Part shown: positions 1 through 10,745 of the stretch, piece after piece
Numbering within the stretch: the first letter of the stretch is position 1
Layout: each line of letters begins with the position of its first letter
Assembly (NCBI GenBank): GCA_019787685.1
Contig: JAHNUO010000059.1
Location: 1-64,000, forward strand
Source of the DNA: Chiua virens
Lineage: Eukaryota > Basidiomycota > Agaricomycetes > Boletales > Boletaceae
Length of the DNA: 64,000 bases
Reading direction: 5' to 3'
Program-made: the position numbers and the translations under genes
The notes under the pieces: model-generated
Databases searched by the model: none
The model's input: the letters and a program-made list of their open reading frames with translations, nothing else
What the model was told of the DNA's origin: nothing

Positions 1-848
1 GTGGACGGAGTGGATCGGAACCTTCAACCTCGCCGAGTTTTACTACAAGATCATCAACATGATCGAGAGCAAGGCAGATACAGAATACGTCAAGGAACTC
101 ATGGAATTTTGGAAGGAGTAAGTTGTTTTTTTTTTTGTTCATATTAAGCTGACGATGGCTATGCTTAGCGAGAGCCCTGGGTTGGCGCCAACTAGTCCAT
201 TAAGACGACGTCGCCTAGCCGCACCCGATATGCCTGACGGAGACACCGAGGACGATGCGGACGACTTTGAAAATGACCGACCAATCATACGTCGCGAAAG
301 GGAATCCATGTTACCCCCTCGTCACGATTGCATGGGCCAAATGAATGATGAAGACGAAGGGTTAGTTGACGAACGAGCCAACACACCGCCGGCATCAACT
401 CCCCACTACTTTATGCGATCGGCACATAATGACGAGTCAACCAGCACCAACAATGTTTATCCCCAGACCTCCACCCGCACTGCACCCAGTATTCAATCCA
501 CCCAACCAAACACCAGCATGGACTCAGACCTAGGCCCTTCTCGCTCCGGCACCAATACGACCTCAGGTCAGCCAGGTCGTGCAGCTACCAGTAGGAATGG
601 ACGTCCAGCAGGTAAGTCGAGTTTCTGTGCTCTTCAAAGTTGAATATTCCGCAGACGACCACGCTTCAGCTCATGTGCTTGGAGGAACCCCGCTCAGTTC
701 GCCCGCGCCATCTCCGCCCCCCGAGCGATCCACCGAGCCTGAAAATACCATCAGTGAGCCACCCGAGTCTCTCCAAAGGGGGACTAAACGACAGAAGAGT
801 CGAGGACACAAAACAGGTGCAGCGGCAAAACGACCCAGGCAATCTTGA
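1..848 (+). CDS. Unrecognised protein, 3' part only (5' end outside window)
   Basis: Three exons are supported: 1-117, 169-611 and 655-848. Both introns have GTAAGT donors, and the second ends in CCGCAG; frames join cleanly to a TGA at 846-848. The first exon encodes a Trp/Tyr-rich helical stretch (FNLAEFYYKIINMIESK), followed by about 200 residues of low-complexity, Ser/Thr/Pro- and Asp/Glu-rich sequence with basic patches near the end (GTKRQKSRGHK) that could act as a nuclear signal. The helical part reminds me of the C-terminal end of basidiomycete-specific DUF6698-type proteins, but this is recall, not a search result. No catalytic motif is visible. The start lies left of the window, so length and function are open. 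Confidence 0.6.
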
Positions 849-1167
849 CGGTTCTCACGATAGAATTCCTCACTTTCACCCATATGAGAATATTGTAGCT
901 AGTTGTATGCAATATAGCCCTATGGGCACCCCTGGACCAACCAAGGGTGTTTTATGTAGCTCAATACATTTCAGTCAAATTTGAGCCCGGGTTTATAATA
1001 CAAAAAGTAAGACAGAAAACAATGTTGGATACTCCTGTCTCCATCTCATCTTCACCCTTGTACCCCACCGGTGATTGACCGCACCTTGACATACCCACAC
1101 TCGACCGACGTTACATACCACCGTGCTCGCTCCTCCCGGCGAAGCCAACACCACCCGCCAAGCCACC

Positions 1168-1490
1168 ATGAACTCTTCTGAAGGATGTGGGCCCAACGAC
1201 AACCGCCGACTGACTAACGTTCTGTTTCTGCACTAATATTGTCAACGTCAACGGGATCGGCACATGCAGTTTCGTGGTTGCAGACACTGAGCAGTACGAC
1301 AACCGTGTTGCGTGGCAGACTGAATATGGCACTGGAAGAGGTGTCGACAAGAGAGGTCTGTAGTTCCCCCGATAGGATTCTATGCTGTCGTAAGAGAATA
1401 GACATTGGTTACCTCTTCCGCATATCCCCCCCTCCCAGCAACGTTCTCGTTCCAAGTTGATGCAACCCGACAAACTGGTAAGATGCTCTG
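1168..1490 (+). other. Candidate small split gene, unresolved
   Basis: Between the preceding stop and the TATA box at 1583 no complete gene can be built. One stretch looks coding: a frame from about 1224 to 1345 encodes CTNIVNVNGIGTCSF followed by VADTEQYDNRVAWQTEYGTG. It can be spliced (GTCTGT...CCCAG) to a second exon near 1440-1480 encoding ATFSFQVDATRQT, itself followed by a GTAAGA donor. An ATG at 1168 has a 5'UTR-like pyrimidine/A context but cannot be joined in frame with good splice sites. It may be a degraded or short secreted-protein gene; I do not recognise it. Confidence 0.2.
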
Positions 1491-1581
1491 CACAACAAAC
1501 GACTAGTAGACTTGGCCGGGTAACAGGGCTTATCTATATCAGCCCCAAGTGACCTCATAGGTCAGCCGCCTACCTCACCAG

Positions 1582-1589
1582 GTATATAG
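1582..1589 (+). promoter_or_regulatory. TATA box of the 1645 gene
   Basis: GTATATAGA about 58 bases upstream of the ATG at 1645, followed by a C/T-rich, AC-rich leader ending in CCAAG just before the start. Position and context fit a fungal core promoter. Confidence 0.5.
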
Positions 1590-1644
1590 ACTGCGTCATA
1601 TTGCTGTTTCGACAACATTCAACTCACCCTCATTCTTCCCCAAG

Positions 1645-4273
1645 ATGAAGTTCACTTCACATCTCAGAATGGACAGTTCGAATCCCTCTGCACGTTGTTC
1701 ACGCTACACAGGGGACCCCGTGTCATACCGGTCTTCCACGGATGAATCATTCTTGGGCGTGCACAGAGTTTCCCGAACGATCAACTATGTTCGTGAGTGT
1801 GTGTCCTGTTTCCTCTCTATTCGCCTCGCTCAACATTTCGGGAACCAGTTTGGCAGGAAGTACAAAAACACCTTTGTGACATATGAGCGGAATACGGGTT
1901 CAGCACCACCCACCTGACGCACTACCAAGATCCTCTCCGACCAGTCCCTCCAAGCGCGGAGTTGGAGACGTTCCTCTTAAGAATGAATCGGTAGAGATGT
2001 GTGGCGATATGTATCACGATCGGAACGCCGCCCCAGCAATTTACAGGTGAGATCCTCTTGATCACGCTTGGATCGATATCCTGACGCGTCCACCGTCTGA
2101 TAAGTGGACTTTGACGCAGGTAGTTCTGGCACTTGTGAGTCTCTTGCAGCTCGACTGGCTGAAATTGAACATATCCTTCTCCGCAGGAATGCCCTGGAAA
2201 TCCTGCCCTGAAACTTGCGATGGGCATCGAAGGCTGACGTGTCATCTACTTGTTCGTCTTCCGAGGTTGCCGAGGTGGATGAAAGTGAAAAAAAGGACGA
2301 CGGTGACGAGGTTGATGAGACGATACTGGTGGAGGATGAAGATGAAGATGATTGTGACGAGACCGAGGAGGAAGAGGCAAACGACAGTTCAGCCACGAAC
2401 ACCCTTAGGCAATGATCCGCATTCTATCACGTATGCCCTGTCTGACACCACCTTCAGTATAATACATCGGGAGAAGCAGAGTTGGTTGCGAGCAATCCCT
2501 GGACATGACTACTTTACACCGTACGACCGCTTCAAATCGGTTTGGCATGACGTTGCACCCATGGCATTCCAGGAAAGTTCCAAGATTGGCCATGAATTCC
2601 AGCCCGACGGTACAACAATCATCGTCGACGCCGTTGGAGAAGCACATCGGATTAACATGGAAGACATCGGAACGGAGGCCCGACGGATCATACTGGAGAT
2701 AGAAGAGTCGATCTACCAGTGGCTCCCGCAGAAAAATAGCGACGCGTTCAACGGTTTTCCGGACATCTCGCAGCTCTCCGACGATCTGAACCATCCTCGC
2801 TCCATCTTTCATCAGAAGGGAAACGCAGCTGTTCTTGAACCGATCGTCAGCACAGTGCAGAAATCCCTTTTACAGTCTCTGAGCAGCGAAGAAGATAGGC
2901 TTGCATGGCTGCAGCACAACGAGCATTTGTTGTCTCTTTTCTTGGTCGCTGTCGCGCTCACTTGTGGCATCCCCCCGCGAGCATTCCAGTTCAAATCACT
3001 TCAGTTCGACCGATGTGCAGAAACTGGTGCTAGTCGTGGTCTCTTTTTGATAAGCGGGTGCCTAGCGATCGGGAAACCTGCTGCAAAACAGTCAGAGAAG
3101 TCCCGGCACGAATGTCTGTGGTTCCTGCCTCCTGCGCTCGCATATTCCCTCTTGTTTTATCTTGCAGTTTTGCGGCCCGTGGTCATAGAGGTCCTTACTC
3201 TCTCGAGAAAGGAAGTTGCTCGGCAGAGTACCCATATCTTCTGTCGTACTATTCCTAGAACTAATGGCCTTTGTTCGTGGAATGGCGACGAAATTACGCG
3301 AATGCTACGGGAACACACGAAAAATATAAATCTGACTCTTTCCGTGGGTCTCCTGCGACAGCTTTATACCGCATTTTTTCGTCAATACTTTCCAGACCTT
3401 TGCGGGACCAGAGCCCCAGCGGATTCTCCGATGGATCGCCAGGCACAACACCGATTCTATACCGGCCAACGACACTGCGGGCTGACGATAGGGAATGTGC
3501 CACGATCTCTGGGAATAGACGTAACGGAAGCAAGGCAGTTGGGGGCGATCAGTCAGCTTCTCCACATCGTATTCGAACTTCGTCTCCCCGACGCGCACTG
3601 GAAGCTACTTCTTCAACATTCTCACTTCTTGCCCAGTCTACAGCACGACAGGCACGCACTGGACACGGCTCGACTATCAGTGCTGCGCGAATACGGTATC
3701 TTGTCTCGCGGTGCGGGTCCACCTGCAGCCTTGAAGGCCCGGGCAGTGTTGACAACATGTCCTTTCTCCACGCCGGTAAGCACCTCTCCCTTCGCTTTGG
3801 GATATGCAGGCGTTCCAACCGCATGTCCAGCCCGCGCGATCTGGGGAAACCTTCGGGGATGCCGTCCTCGTAGAGGTGTTGCATGCATGTCTATTCGGCG
3901 AAGGAGGTCCAAGCCACCATGATCAAACACCGCCAGGGGGATATCCCGTAGCTGACATGGCTCGGGCCATTTCGCTGGTAACTAAAATGCTTGTATCAAG
4001 TCGTCTTTCTCATGACACCTGTCCTAGATTGTACAAGCCGTTGAAGAATGGACTGACGGCAACTATAGAGCAGTCGTTCGACAGGTTGATCTGACGGCCG
4101 ACCAACACTTCAAAGAACTGGAAAAGCTAGCTGAGAAACACCTTCGAAATGCAAAGGATAACTGGAGCGATGAATGGCTCACGCTTTGCCGGGTTGTCCG
4201 CACGCACCGTCCTCAAAACTTGAGAAGGGACTGGAATATGAGGGGTCTGCCTAAAGACACGCTGGACACTTAG
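1645..4273 (+). CDS. Large accessory protein, possibly related to the N-terminal region of fungal telomere-linked RecQ helicases; one in-frame TGA
   Basis: Best exon set: 1645-1792, 1849-1859, 1904-2046, 2124-2353, 2409-3775, 3810-3977, 4028-4273 (stop TAG). The frame from 2409 to 3775 is open for 455 codons. After an N-terminal Ser/Pro-rich part comes a helix (SLAARLAEIEHILLRRNALE), an Asp/Glu run, then a globular region with CGIPPRAFQFKSL and LWFLPPALAYSLLFYLAVLRP, and a C-terminal part with LYTAFFRQYFPDL and the DRQAQHRFYTGQRHCG box. The spacing of these blocks resembles the region N-terminal to RecQ-type helicases in multicopy agaricomycete genes. There is no helicase domain here. An in-frame TGA at 2209-2211 interrupts the model just before the acidic run, and two junctions (11-nt exon, 34-nt intron) are weak, so this may be a recently broken copy. 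It sits next to a transposon-rich island. Confidence 0.5.
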
Positions 4274-4561
4274 ATGTTTGGTCGTCATCACACAAAGTAT
4301 TATCACAAGCATATACATTTAGGACAAGGATGGTGTATCAGAATGTCTTGAGCTCATCACTTATGACCCGCCAGTGCGACGACCAGAACAAATAATAAGG
4401 GGCGATGGAGAGACGCCGTGGTTTTGGTCGTGACATGCTATGCAGAGCCAATGGTACAGACATTGGGAACATGGGATTCAACGACTTGGAGTCGCCCGAA
4501 CACTGAGCGAGAAACATCGATCGATGTCACTACGGCGTACGGACGCGTCAACTACATAGTG

Positions 4562-5186
4562 GTATTGACAATGCGACACTTTACTGTACTTAACTACCCT
4601 ACTAATACTACCTTGATGTTTTGATTGCTCTATCTTATCTTCCTTATCTTGACACCCTTGAATATTCTTGTTTTAGAAAGAGAACCTTAAGGGTCTCCAA
4701 AAGAAAAACAAAGGCCATCAAAACAGGAAGACACAAAGACCAAACAAGAAACAAACAATGAAGGAACTATCTCTTGTTTTCTTAACTATCCTACTAATAC
4801 TTACCTTAATTTACTTTATCTTTTGCTTTCTTGACTACCCTACCAATACTACCTTGATGTTTTGACTGTCCTACCCCCCTCATCTTGACATTCTTGAACA
4901 TACTAAAAGTGACCAAAAAATGCTCCCCTTTGAAAAAGGACAGGAACTTTCCTACTTTATATATGATAGTGGTAAAAATCCCCCTTGCCTACCCTATGAC
5001 TATCCTCCTAACCTACCTTGTTATGTTTTAACCATGTCTAATGATATAGAAAAAAGAAGAACCATAGAAAAAAAAACATCAAGTCTTGTCCCCCACCTGC
5101 TAGACTATTGTACCCTATTATGCTACCCTTGTCATGTTTTAACTATATCTTCTGCCACACCTCATGTCTACCATGATGGTTAGTAT
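4562..5186. repeat. AT-rich degenerate repeat, left part of the island
   Basis: Repeated variants of CTTAACTACCCTACTAATAC and TACCTTGATGTTTTGA occur at about 4590-4620, 4785-4812 and 4838-4870. CpG almost disappears from 4562 on. The same TTGACTACCC core recurs to the right of the transposon, so the two sides were probably one array before insertion. No gene is supported; the ORF at 4920-5183 is low-complexity. Confidence 0.6.
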
Positions 5187-5187
5187 A

Positions 5188-5402
5188 CAGTGGCTCAAAC
5201 AACTGTCCCAATGTTTGCATGTTTTTCACTAAACGCAATAAAACACAGTAACCACTAAACCTTACCCAAACCTGTGGGAATATGAAATATAGTACCTACT
5301 CCTGGCTTTCTATTGGACTAAGGGTCAAAGGATTTGAATAAGATTTGATGACATGGCAATTATTTCAAAATGATCACTCATTGGGACAGTTCTTTGACTT
5401 TA
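5188..5402 (+). repeat. Left terminal inverted repeat of the Tc1 element
   Basis: Pairs base for base with 6559-6773 on the other strand. Contains a second, inner copy of the CATTGGGACAGTT motif near its inner end, so each TIR carries the motif twice (outer ACTGTCCCAATG and inner CATTGGGACAG). Duplicated transposase binding sites of this kind are known in long-TIR Tc1 elements. Confidence 0.85.
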
Positions 5403-5609
5403 AGTTTGGATTACATATATCAGACCCTAACATGTTGAAAAGTACTTACATACATTTGATAATGGTTCTATTATGTTATATTTATGCAACTATCATCAGC
5501 TAGCACCATATAAACCCCACCATTTCATAGTAACTTTCCTATCATCATTATGAAACCTATCTCCAGCTCTTAAGGGACAATAATGTCTCCTTCCTTTTCC
5601 TTAATCTTT

Positions 5610-6545
5610 CTTCCAGGAAAATAACCTCTAAAACTGGTCTGGGCAAGTCTATAGTGTCCAGGGTCCTCCAGGAAATCCAGCTAGACAACACTAAACATCT
5701 TGGTGGTCATCCTTCAAAGTTTTCATTTACTAGCAAAAGGGCTATTGTATGATAGATCATTACTGGCAAGGCCAAAAATGCTGTTCAGCTCACTATACTT
5801 ATCAATACCATTATTGATACTCCTCTCTACCCTCAGACAGCCAGAACTACCCTCAAAGAAGCCTCTTTGAAAGCTGTGGTACAGAACAAAAACCTCTTCT
5901 CTTCAAGAGTCACAAGAAAGGATGGTTGGCCTATGCTTTCCAATACTAGCATTGGACTGTGGAGGGTGGGAAAAGGGTTGTATAGTTAAATGAGACTAAA
6001 GTCAATAGAATTGGGTCATACAAACAAGAATATGTGTGGAAAAAGGTGGGAGAGTAGTTGATTACTAGGGTATAGTCAAGCATAGAGGAGGCTATGGGCC
6101 TATATAGGATAGAATGGAGTGGGAGTTTAGAGTGAGATATACAGAAGTATGGATGCTGAGCAGTATGTGACAATTCCAGAGCAGGGGTTGCTGGAAAACA
6201 TTGAAGAATTTTAAATTTCAGAAGGTGATATCATTTTTCAATAAGATAATGATCCCAAGCATACCTCTAAAAGAGTTCAGACCTGGGTCAAAGATCAAGA
6301 GATTGGATCTTTAGATTGGCCTGCATAGTCTCTAGATCTCACTTCCTTTGAACATACCTGAAATTATCTCAAAAAATGACTTTCAGCTTATAAAAGTGCC
6401 CCTAAAGGAGTTTATCATTTATAGGGGAGGTTAGTAGAGGAGTGGGGGAATATTTGTGCAGAATAGAATAAGAAATGGATTGAAAGCATGCATAGACAGC
6501 TTGAAGCTGTTATCAAGGCCAAAGGAGGTCATACCAAATAATAAT
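5610..6545 (+). pseudogene. Decayed Tc1-like transposase
   Basis: Reading the plus strand with frame changes gives the Tc1 family signature in order: helix-turn-helix part (KTGLGKSIVSRVLQEIQLD, then GGHPSKF near 5700), a central segment (NETKVNRIGSYKQEYVWKKV at about 5985-6045), the second catalytic Asp (DNDPKHTSKRVQTW from 6245) and the region of the third acidic residue (FEHT then NYLKK near 6350), ending AVIKAKGGHTK. Several codons are stops where relatives have Gln or Trp, for instance TAG in DWPA*S near 6330. Many changes look like C to T or G to A. It cannot encode an active enzyme. Confidence 0.85.
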
Positions 6546-6558
6546 ACTTACATTTATA

Positions 6559-6773
6559 TAAAGTCAAAAAACTGTCCCAATGAGTGATCATTTTGAAATA
6601 ATTGCCATGTCATCAAATCTTATTCAAATCCTTTGACCCTTAGTCCAATAGAAAGCCAGGAGTAGGTACTATATTTCATATTCCCACAGATTTGGGTAAG
6701 GTTTAGTGGTTACCGTGTTTTATTGCGTTTAGTGAAAAACATGCAAACATTGGGACAGTTGTTTGAGCCACTG
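6559..6773 (-). repeat. Right terminal inverted repeat of the Tc1 element
   Basis: Reverse complement of 5188-5402 with about three differences; adjoins the TA at 6774-6775. Confidence 0.85.
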
Positions 6774-7624
6774 TATACCCTCCTGTTATTTGCTACAACT
6801 CCCCAATAAAGTTCACTTGTATCTTGTACTCTACTAGCTCTGCAAGGCAGCTCATCCTTAGAAGTGACCTTCTCTTTATTCTTTTGTCTGCTTGATTTCT
6901 TCTTGCTTATTCCACTAGGCTCTGTGCCTGTTTCAATCTGTAACATGTCCAAGTGGGAACTGAGGTTGGAACTGAGGTTGGAGAATGGCATATGATACAT
7001 CCTACCTTGGATAAAGAGTAAATGATGACTGAAAAAATAAACAGAGGTTGAAACAAAGGCAAGAAATGATCCTCAAAAAAATAAACAAAAGCTAAATGAA
7101 GTGACAAGAACCCACCTCTTACAATGCTATGTGCCTTGACACTACCTTGACTACTTCAGGCTAAAACAAGAGGCAAGGATGACCTAAAAAAGCATGACCA
7201 AGTTGTTCTACTTACCTCACCTTGAACCTTGAACTACCTTGACTTACTACCTTAACTACTACCTTGATGACTACTCTGGACAAACAAAGGCTGAAAGAAA
7301 TGAGACCTAGGAAAAAAAGAAAAAATAACAGAGCAGCAAGAACCCCCTACCCTACCTTGATTGGGGAGTGAACAGTGATAAAGAAATGAAACAAAAGCTG
7401 AAAAAAAAATAGATGTCCCCAGAAAAAAAAAAAAAAAATAAGGAAGGGGGTGGCAATGCCTTAGCATGCCCTGGGTTGGACCCATGCTGCCAATATCACC
7501 TATCTTGTATAATGTTCCTACTCTCCTCCACTGCCAACACCACCTTAAAAATAAAACATAAAAAAATAGGGTAACAACCTGAAAAAAAAAAGAAAAAAAA
7601 GGAGGGTCCCTTCTCTTCTTGGTT

Positions 7625-8275
7625 GGACCCATTTGTATAGGAATCCAATCCCTCAGAAGCTCAATCCAACTTTGCTATGATTGCATTGACTACTCCTCCC
7701 TTGAGTTAAACTAGCATTCTCTCTTGACTAGTCTTCTCTTGGCCCATCTGTGCTAGGAACCAAATCACAAAGGGACCAAATATGTAACATGATTAATGCT
7801 AAACATGAGAAAACAAAGACTGCTTGCTCAGGATTTGACTACCCTTCTCTTGTGGCTGTGTCAGTTTGACTATTTCTTGACTGCTATGTTGCTACATTGT
7901 TATCTTGACTACCCTTCCCTTTGGATAGCACCTGCTTGCAGACCACTAGGACTTGACTTGGTTGGACTTATCTAGTACTTGCTGGAATGTGACTGTCCTT
8001 CAAACTGCTCTACCAATATCACTTGACTACTCTTTATTACATAATCTATTCCTATGACTACCCTTCCCTTTACTTTGACTACCCTACCTATCCTGTGACT
8101 ACCCTTCCCTTTTACTTTGACTATCCTACCTACTCCTATAACTAGCCTTCTCTTTGTCATCACCTGCTTTTGTATTGACTTGGTTGGACTCTTGCTAGAA
8201 TGATATGAACAAACAAACAGTTGTTGTGGCACAACTGATGATCTAAACAATGTCAAACATGACCAAACATGAAGC
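7625..8275 (+). repeat. Direct repeat, copy 1
   Basis: Shares ordered blocks with 8687-9190: CAGAAGCTCAAT plus CTTTGCTATGA, then CTAGGAACCAAATCACAAAG, then CTTGTGGCTGTGTCAGTTTG, then CAAACTGCTCTAC with ATCACTTGACTACTC, and finally CACCTGCTTTTGTATTGAC. Block order and orientation are the same; spacing differs by indels. Confidence 0.7.
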
Positions 8276-8686
8276 ACTCAGGAGAAAGTAGTAGGATGCT
8301 TGGAACCAAACATGAGCGTTTGACTATTCTCCAAACTATCTACTCTGCCATGTTACCCTACCCTGTCATACACCTTGACTGTTCCTCTAACTGCCAATAT
8401 CATATCATGACTTTTGACTACTGCCATGTTATTGCATGTTATCTTGACTACCCTACTACCCTACCAATTCTTGTGACTACCCTTCCCTTGGTTGGATCCA
8501 TCTCAGAATGGATGGCAAACTACTGTCATGCACTACTGCCATGTTATCTTGACTACCCTACCTATTCCTATGACTACTCTTTGCCAACATCACTTTTGAG
8601 ATATCCTTGACTTGACTACCACCATGTCACTGTATGTTACCTTGACTACTCTACTCTATTCCTGTGACTACCCTTCTCTTGGTAGG

Positions 8687-9190
8687 ACCTATTTGTGTGG
8701 AAATCCCCCAGAAGCTCAATTCCACTTTGCTATGACTACTCTTCCCTTGGCCCATGTTTGCTAGGAACCAAATCACAAAGGGACCAAAATAATGCCCAAA
8801 TAATGCCAAACATGAGCAAACCTTGACTACCTTTCTCTTGTGGCTGTGTCAGTTTGACTATTTCTTGACTACAATGTTGCTATGTTGTTGATGTGACTGT
8901 CCTCCAAACTGCTCTACTAATATCACTTGACTACTCTTCATTACCTAACCTATTCCTATGGACTACCCTTCTCTTTACTTTGACTATCCTACCTATCCTG
9001 TGACTACCCTTCCCTTTTACTTTGACTATCCTACCTATTTCTATGACTACTAGCCTTCTCTGTGTTATCACCTGCTTTTGTATTGACACTTGGTTGGACT
9101 CTTGCCAGAACAATATGAACAAACAATGACAGGCAAACATGAAGCAAACAGAGACTACTTGGTAATCAGGACTTGACTCTTCCAAATGTC
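8687..9190 (+). repeat. Direct repeat, copy 2
   Basis: Second copy of the block series described for 7625-8275, shorter because of a deletion in the middle. Confidence 0.7.
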
Positions 9191-9255
9191 CTGACTTGAA
9201 CTACTCTTCTCTACTCACACAAATCACTTGACTACTCTTCATTACCTAACCTGTT

Positions 9256-9887
9256 CCTACGACTACCCTACCTATCCTGCGACCACTCTACCTACCTGCG
9301 ACCATCTTCCCTTTTACGTTGACTACCCTACCTCTTCTTCCTTTGACCATTTCCATGACTGCCCTTCTCTGCTTGCTTGACACGAAACAAAAAGGGACAA
9401 GCAAAGAACAAACAAACAAGACCAAGCACACACAAACAAACAAAGACAACGATGAACAAACAAAAACCCCCCAACGGAGGAATGAAGAAGATGGAAGACA
9501 GGACCCCCCTGGCTGTGTGGGAAATAATGGATTAGAATTCCCTCTGAGGCGTTTGTTAGATATGGTTAGATATGATTAGTACCCAATCAGATGCAATCAT
9601 TTGATTTTGGTCACCGTGATTGATAAATTGTCACCTTTTATTTTTTTTCCAGCCGGCAAACATGAAATATTTAGGTATATCATATTTCTAACGAGATTTA
9701 TTCCCCAGCTCTCTCTTTATTTCGGTGTGGTGCTAACCGATGCTAAACACGACTGAGACCATTTTCTTGCCGAGGACTGGTCCTGTCGGCTAACCGTCCC
9801 ACTGAAGTGGCTCAAGTGACCGGGGGATTAGTGCGGTTGATCTGAGTGAGCTCCCATGCACGATCGGATGCACATTATTGGACAATA
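9256..9887. other. Spacer between repeat island and TMEM242-like gene
   Basis: Contains more TGACTACCCTACC variants with CpG kept up to about 9330, then an A/C-rich stretch (ACAAACAAACAA...), then ordinary intergenic sequence. No gene seen; 9780-9887 is probably the 3' region of the minus-strand gene that ends at 9888. Confidence 0.5.
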
Positions 9888-10621
9888 CTATCTTGTCCTG
9901 GTCTTCCTGAAACGCTCCATCTCGATTTCAGCCTCCGTTTCCTTTGCGACGGCCTCTGCCCACGCATCAAACCCTCCCTTATCAAACGCCTCTGAAAGTC
10001 TTTGTTGGGCCGCATCGTGATCGAAGGTCGGTGACGAGAGCAAGTTTTGTGGTGCCAATGCAGCGATCAGAACAGGATCGCCAGGAACTGAATCGATAGA
10101 AGTAGGCCGTCGATAAATTTTTGCCGTCAAAAGCGGCATAGATTGTGACACCAGCATACGCATGCGAACAGCAAATTCTGCCGTCTGTGAACCTCGGTAA
10201 GTAACGGTGTGTATTTGTTAGGTTATGGACTCACGTCGCGGACACCCAGATAGGTCATGACACCTGCGACAGAAGCGGCGGCGCCTGACATAACAACGGT
10301 GGTGGCGATGGCAAACGCTTTGAAACCGTAGAGAGGTGCATTGAATGGGTTTGCGGAGACTGTGCGGTCGACGGCCAAGGGTGACGAGGAAGGGGGTTTG
10401 CGAATACGGAGATGTGGTATTGAGACAGCTCCTCGTCGAGGAGGGGCTGGTTGGTTGGTTGAAAACTTGGCTCTGTACCTATGAAGCAGGACGACGGGGA
10501 GGACCATTGCTACCGAAGAAAATGCAATCTAAATGTAGTCGGGTTGGTTAGTACCAGCATTGGAATGACTGTCACGTACGAGGGAATAGGGCATCCATCG
10601 TGGTCGTTGAGCGTCGTCCAT
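9888..10621 (-). CDS. TMEM242-like mitochondrial membrane protein
   Basis: Three exons on the minus strand: 10621-10580, 10528-10235, 10184-9888, giving 210 residues with consistent phases. Two hydrophobic segments are visible, at about residues 15-27 (IAFSSVAMVLPVVLL) and 84-108 (YGFKAFAIATTVVMSGAAASV). After the second comes LGVRDTAEFAVRMRMLVSQS and an acidic/basic tail. The motif of a hydrophobic helix ending in LGV, then a (D/E)F...R/KM...PxL amphipathic segment, matches the TMEM242 family, whose human member assists assembly of the mitochondrial ATP synthase c-ring. Function here is by family resemblance only. It is divergent from the F-box gene, their ATGs being 124 bp apart. Confidence 0.6.
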
Positions 10622-10745
10622 ATGATTATTGAATTTGAATGACCTGAGACTCAAGTACTCAAGTTGCGACCCATATCAAGTTACCACACTGCTCGAGCGA
10701 GCACACAGCCATCGAAGACATTGTCTCTTAACCACCACCACCATC

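Larger units (their letters stand above)
5188..6773. mobile_element. Tc1/mariner-family DNA transposon, complete ends, inactive transposase
   Basis: The element starts CAGTGGCTCAAAC and ends with the exact reverse complement. It is flanked on both sides by TA (5186-5187 and 6774-6775), the Tc1/mariner target duplication. Its length of 1586 bp is normal for Tc1. The terminal inverted repeats are about 215 bp (5188-5402 and 6559-6773) and differ at only about three positions that I could count, all C/T-type. The interior carries a plus-strand Tc1 transposase broken by several stops. It is inserted in the CpG-poor repeat island. Confidence 0.9.
6778..9255. repeat. CpG-poor, AT-rich repeat island, right part
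   Basis: Dense degenerate repeats of TTGACTACCCTACC / TGACTACCCTTCCCTT interspersed with A-rich tracts. Only isolated CpG dinucleotides are visible up to about 9255, after which CpG returns abruptly (CCTACGACTACC...CCTGCGACC). Small ORFs here are low-complexity and unlikely to be genes. Tracts at about 7420-7440 and 7580-7600 are near-homopolymeric A. Confidence 0.7.

Noticed and set aside
7252..7632. 126-codon minus ORF rich in Phe
   Set aside because: Result of A-tracts in the CpG-poor repeat island.
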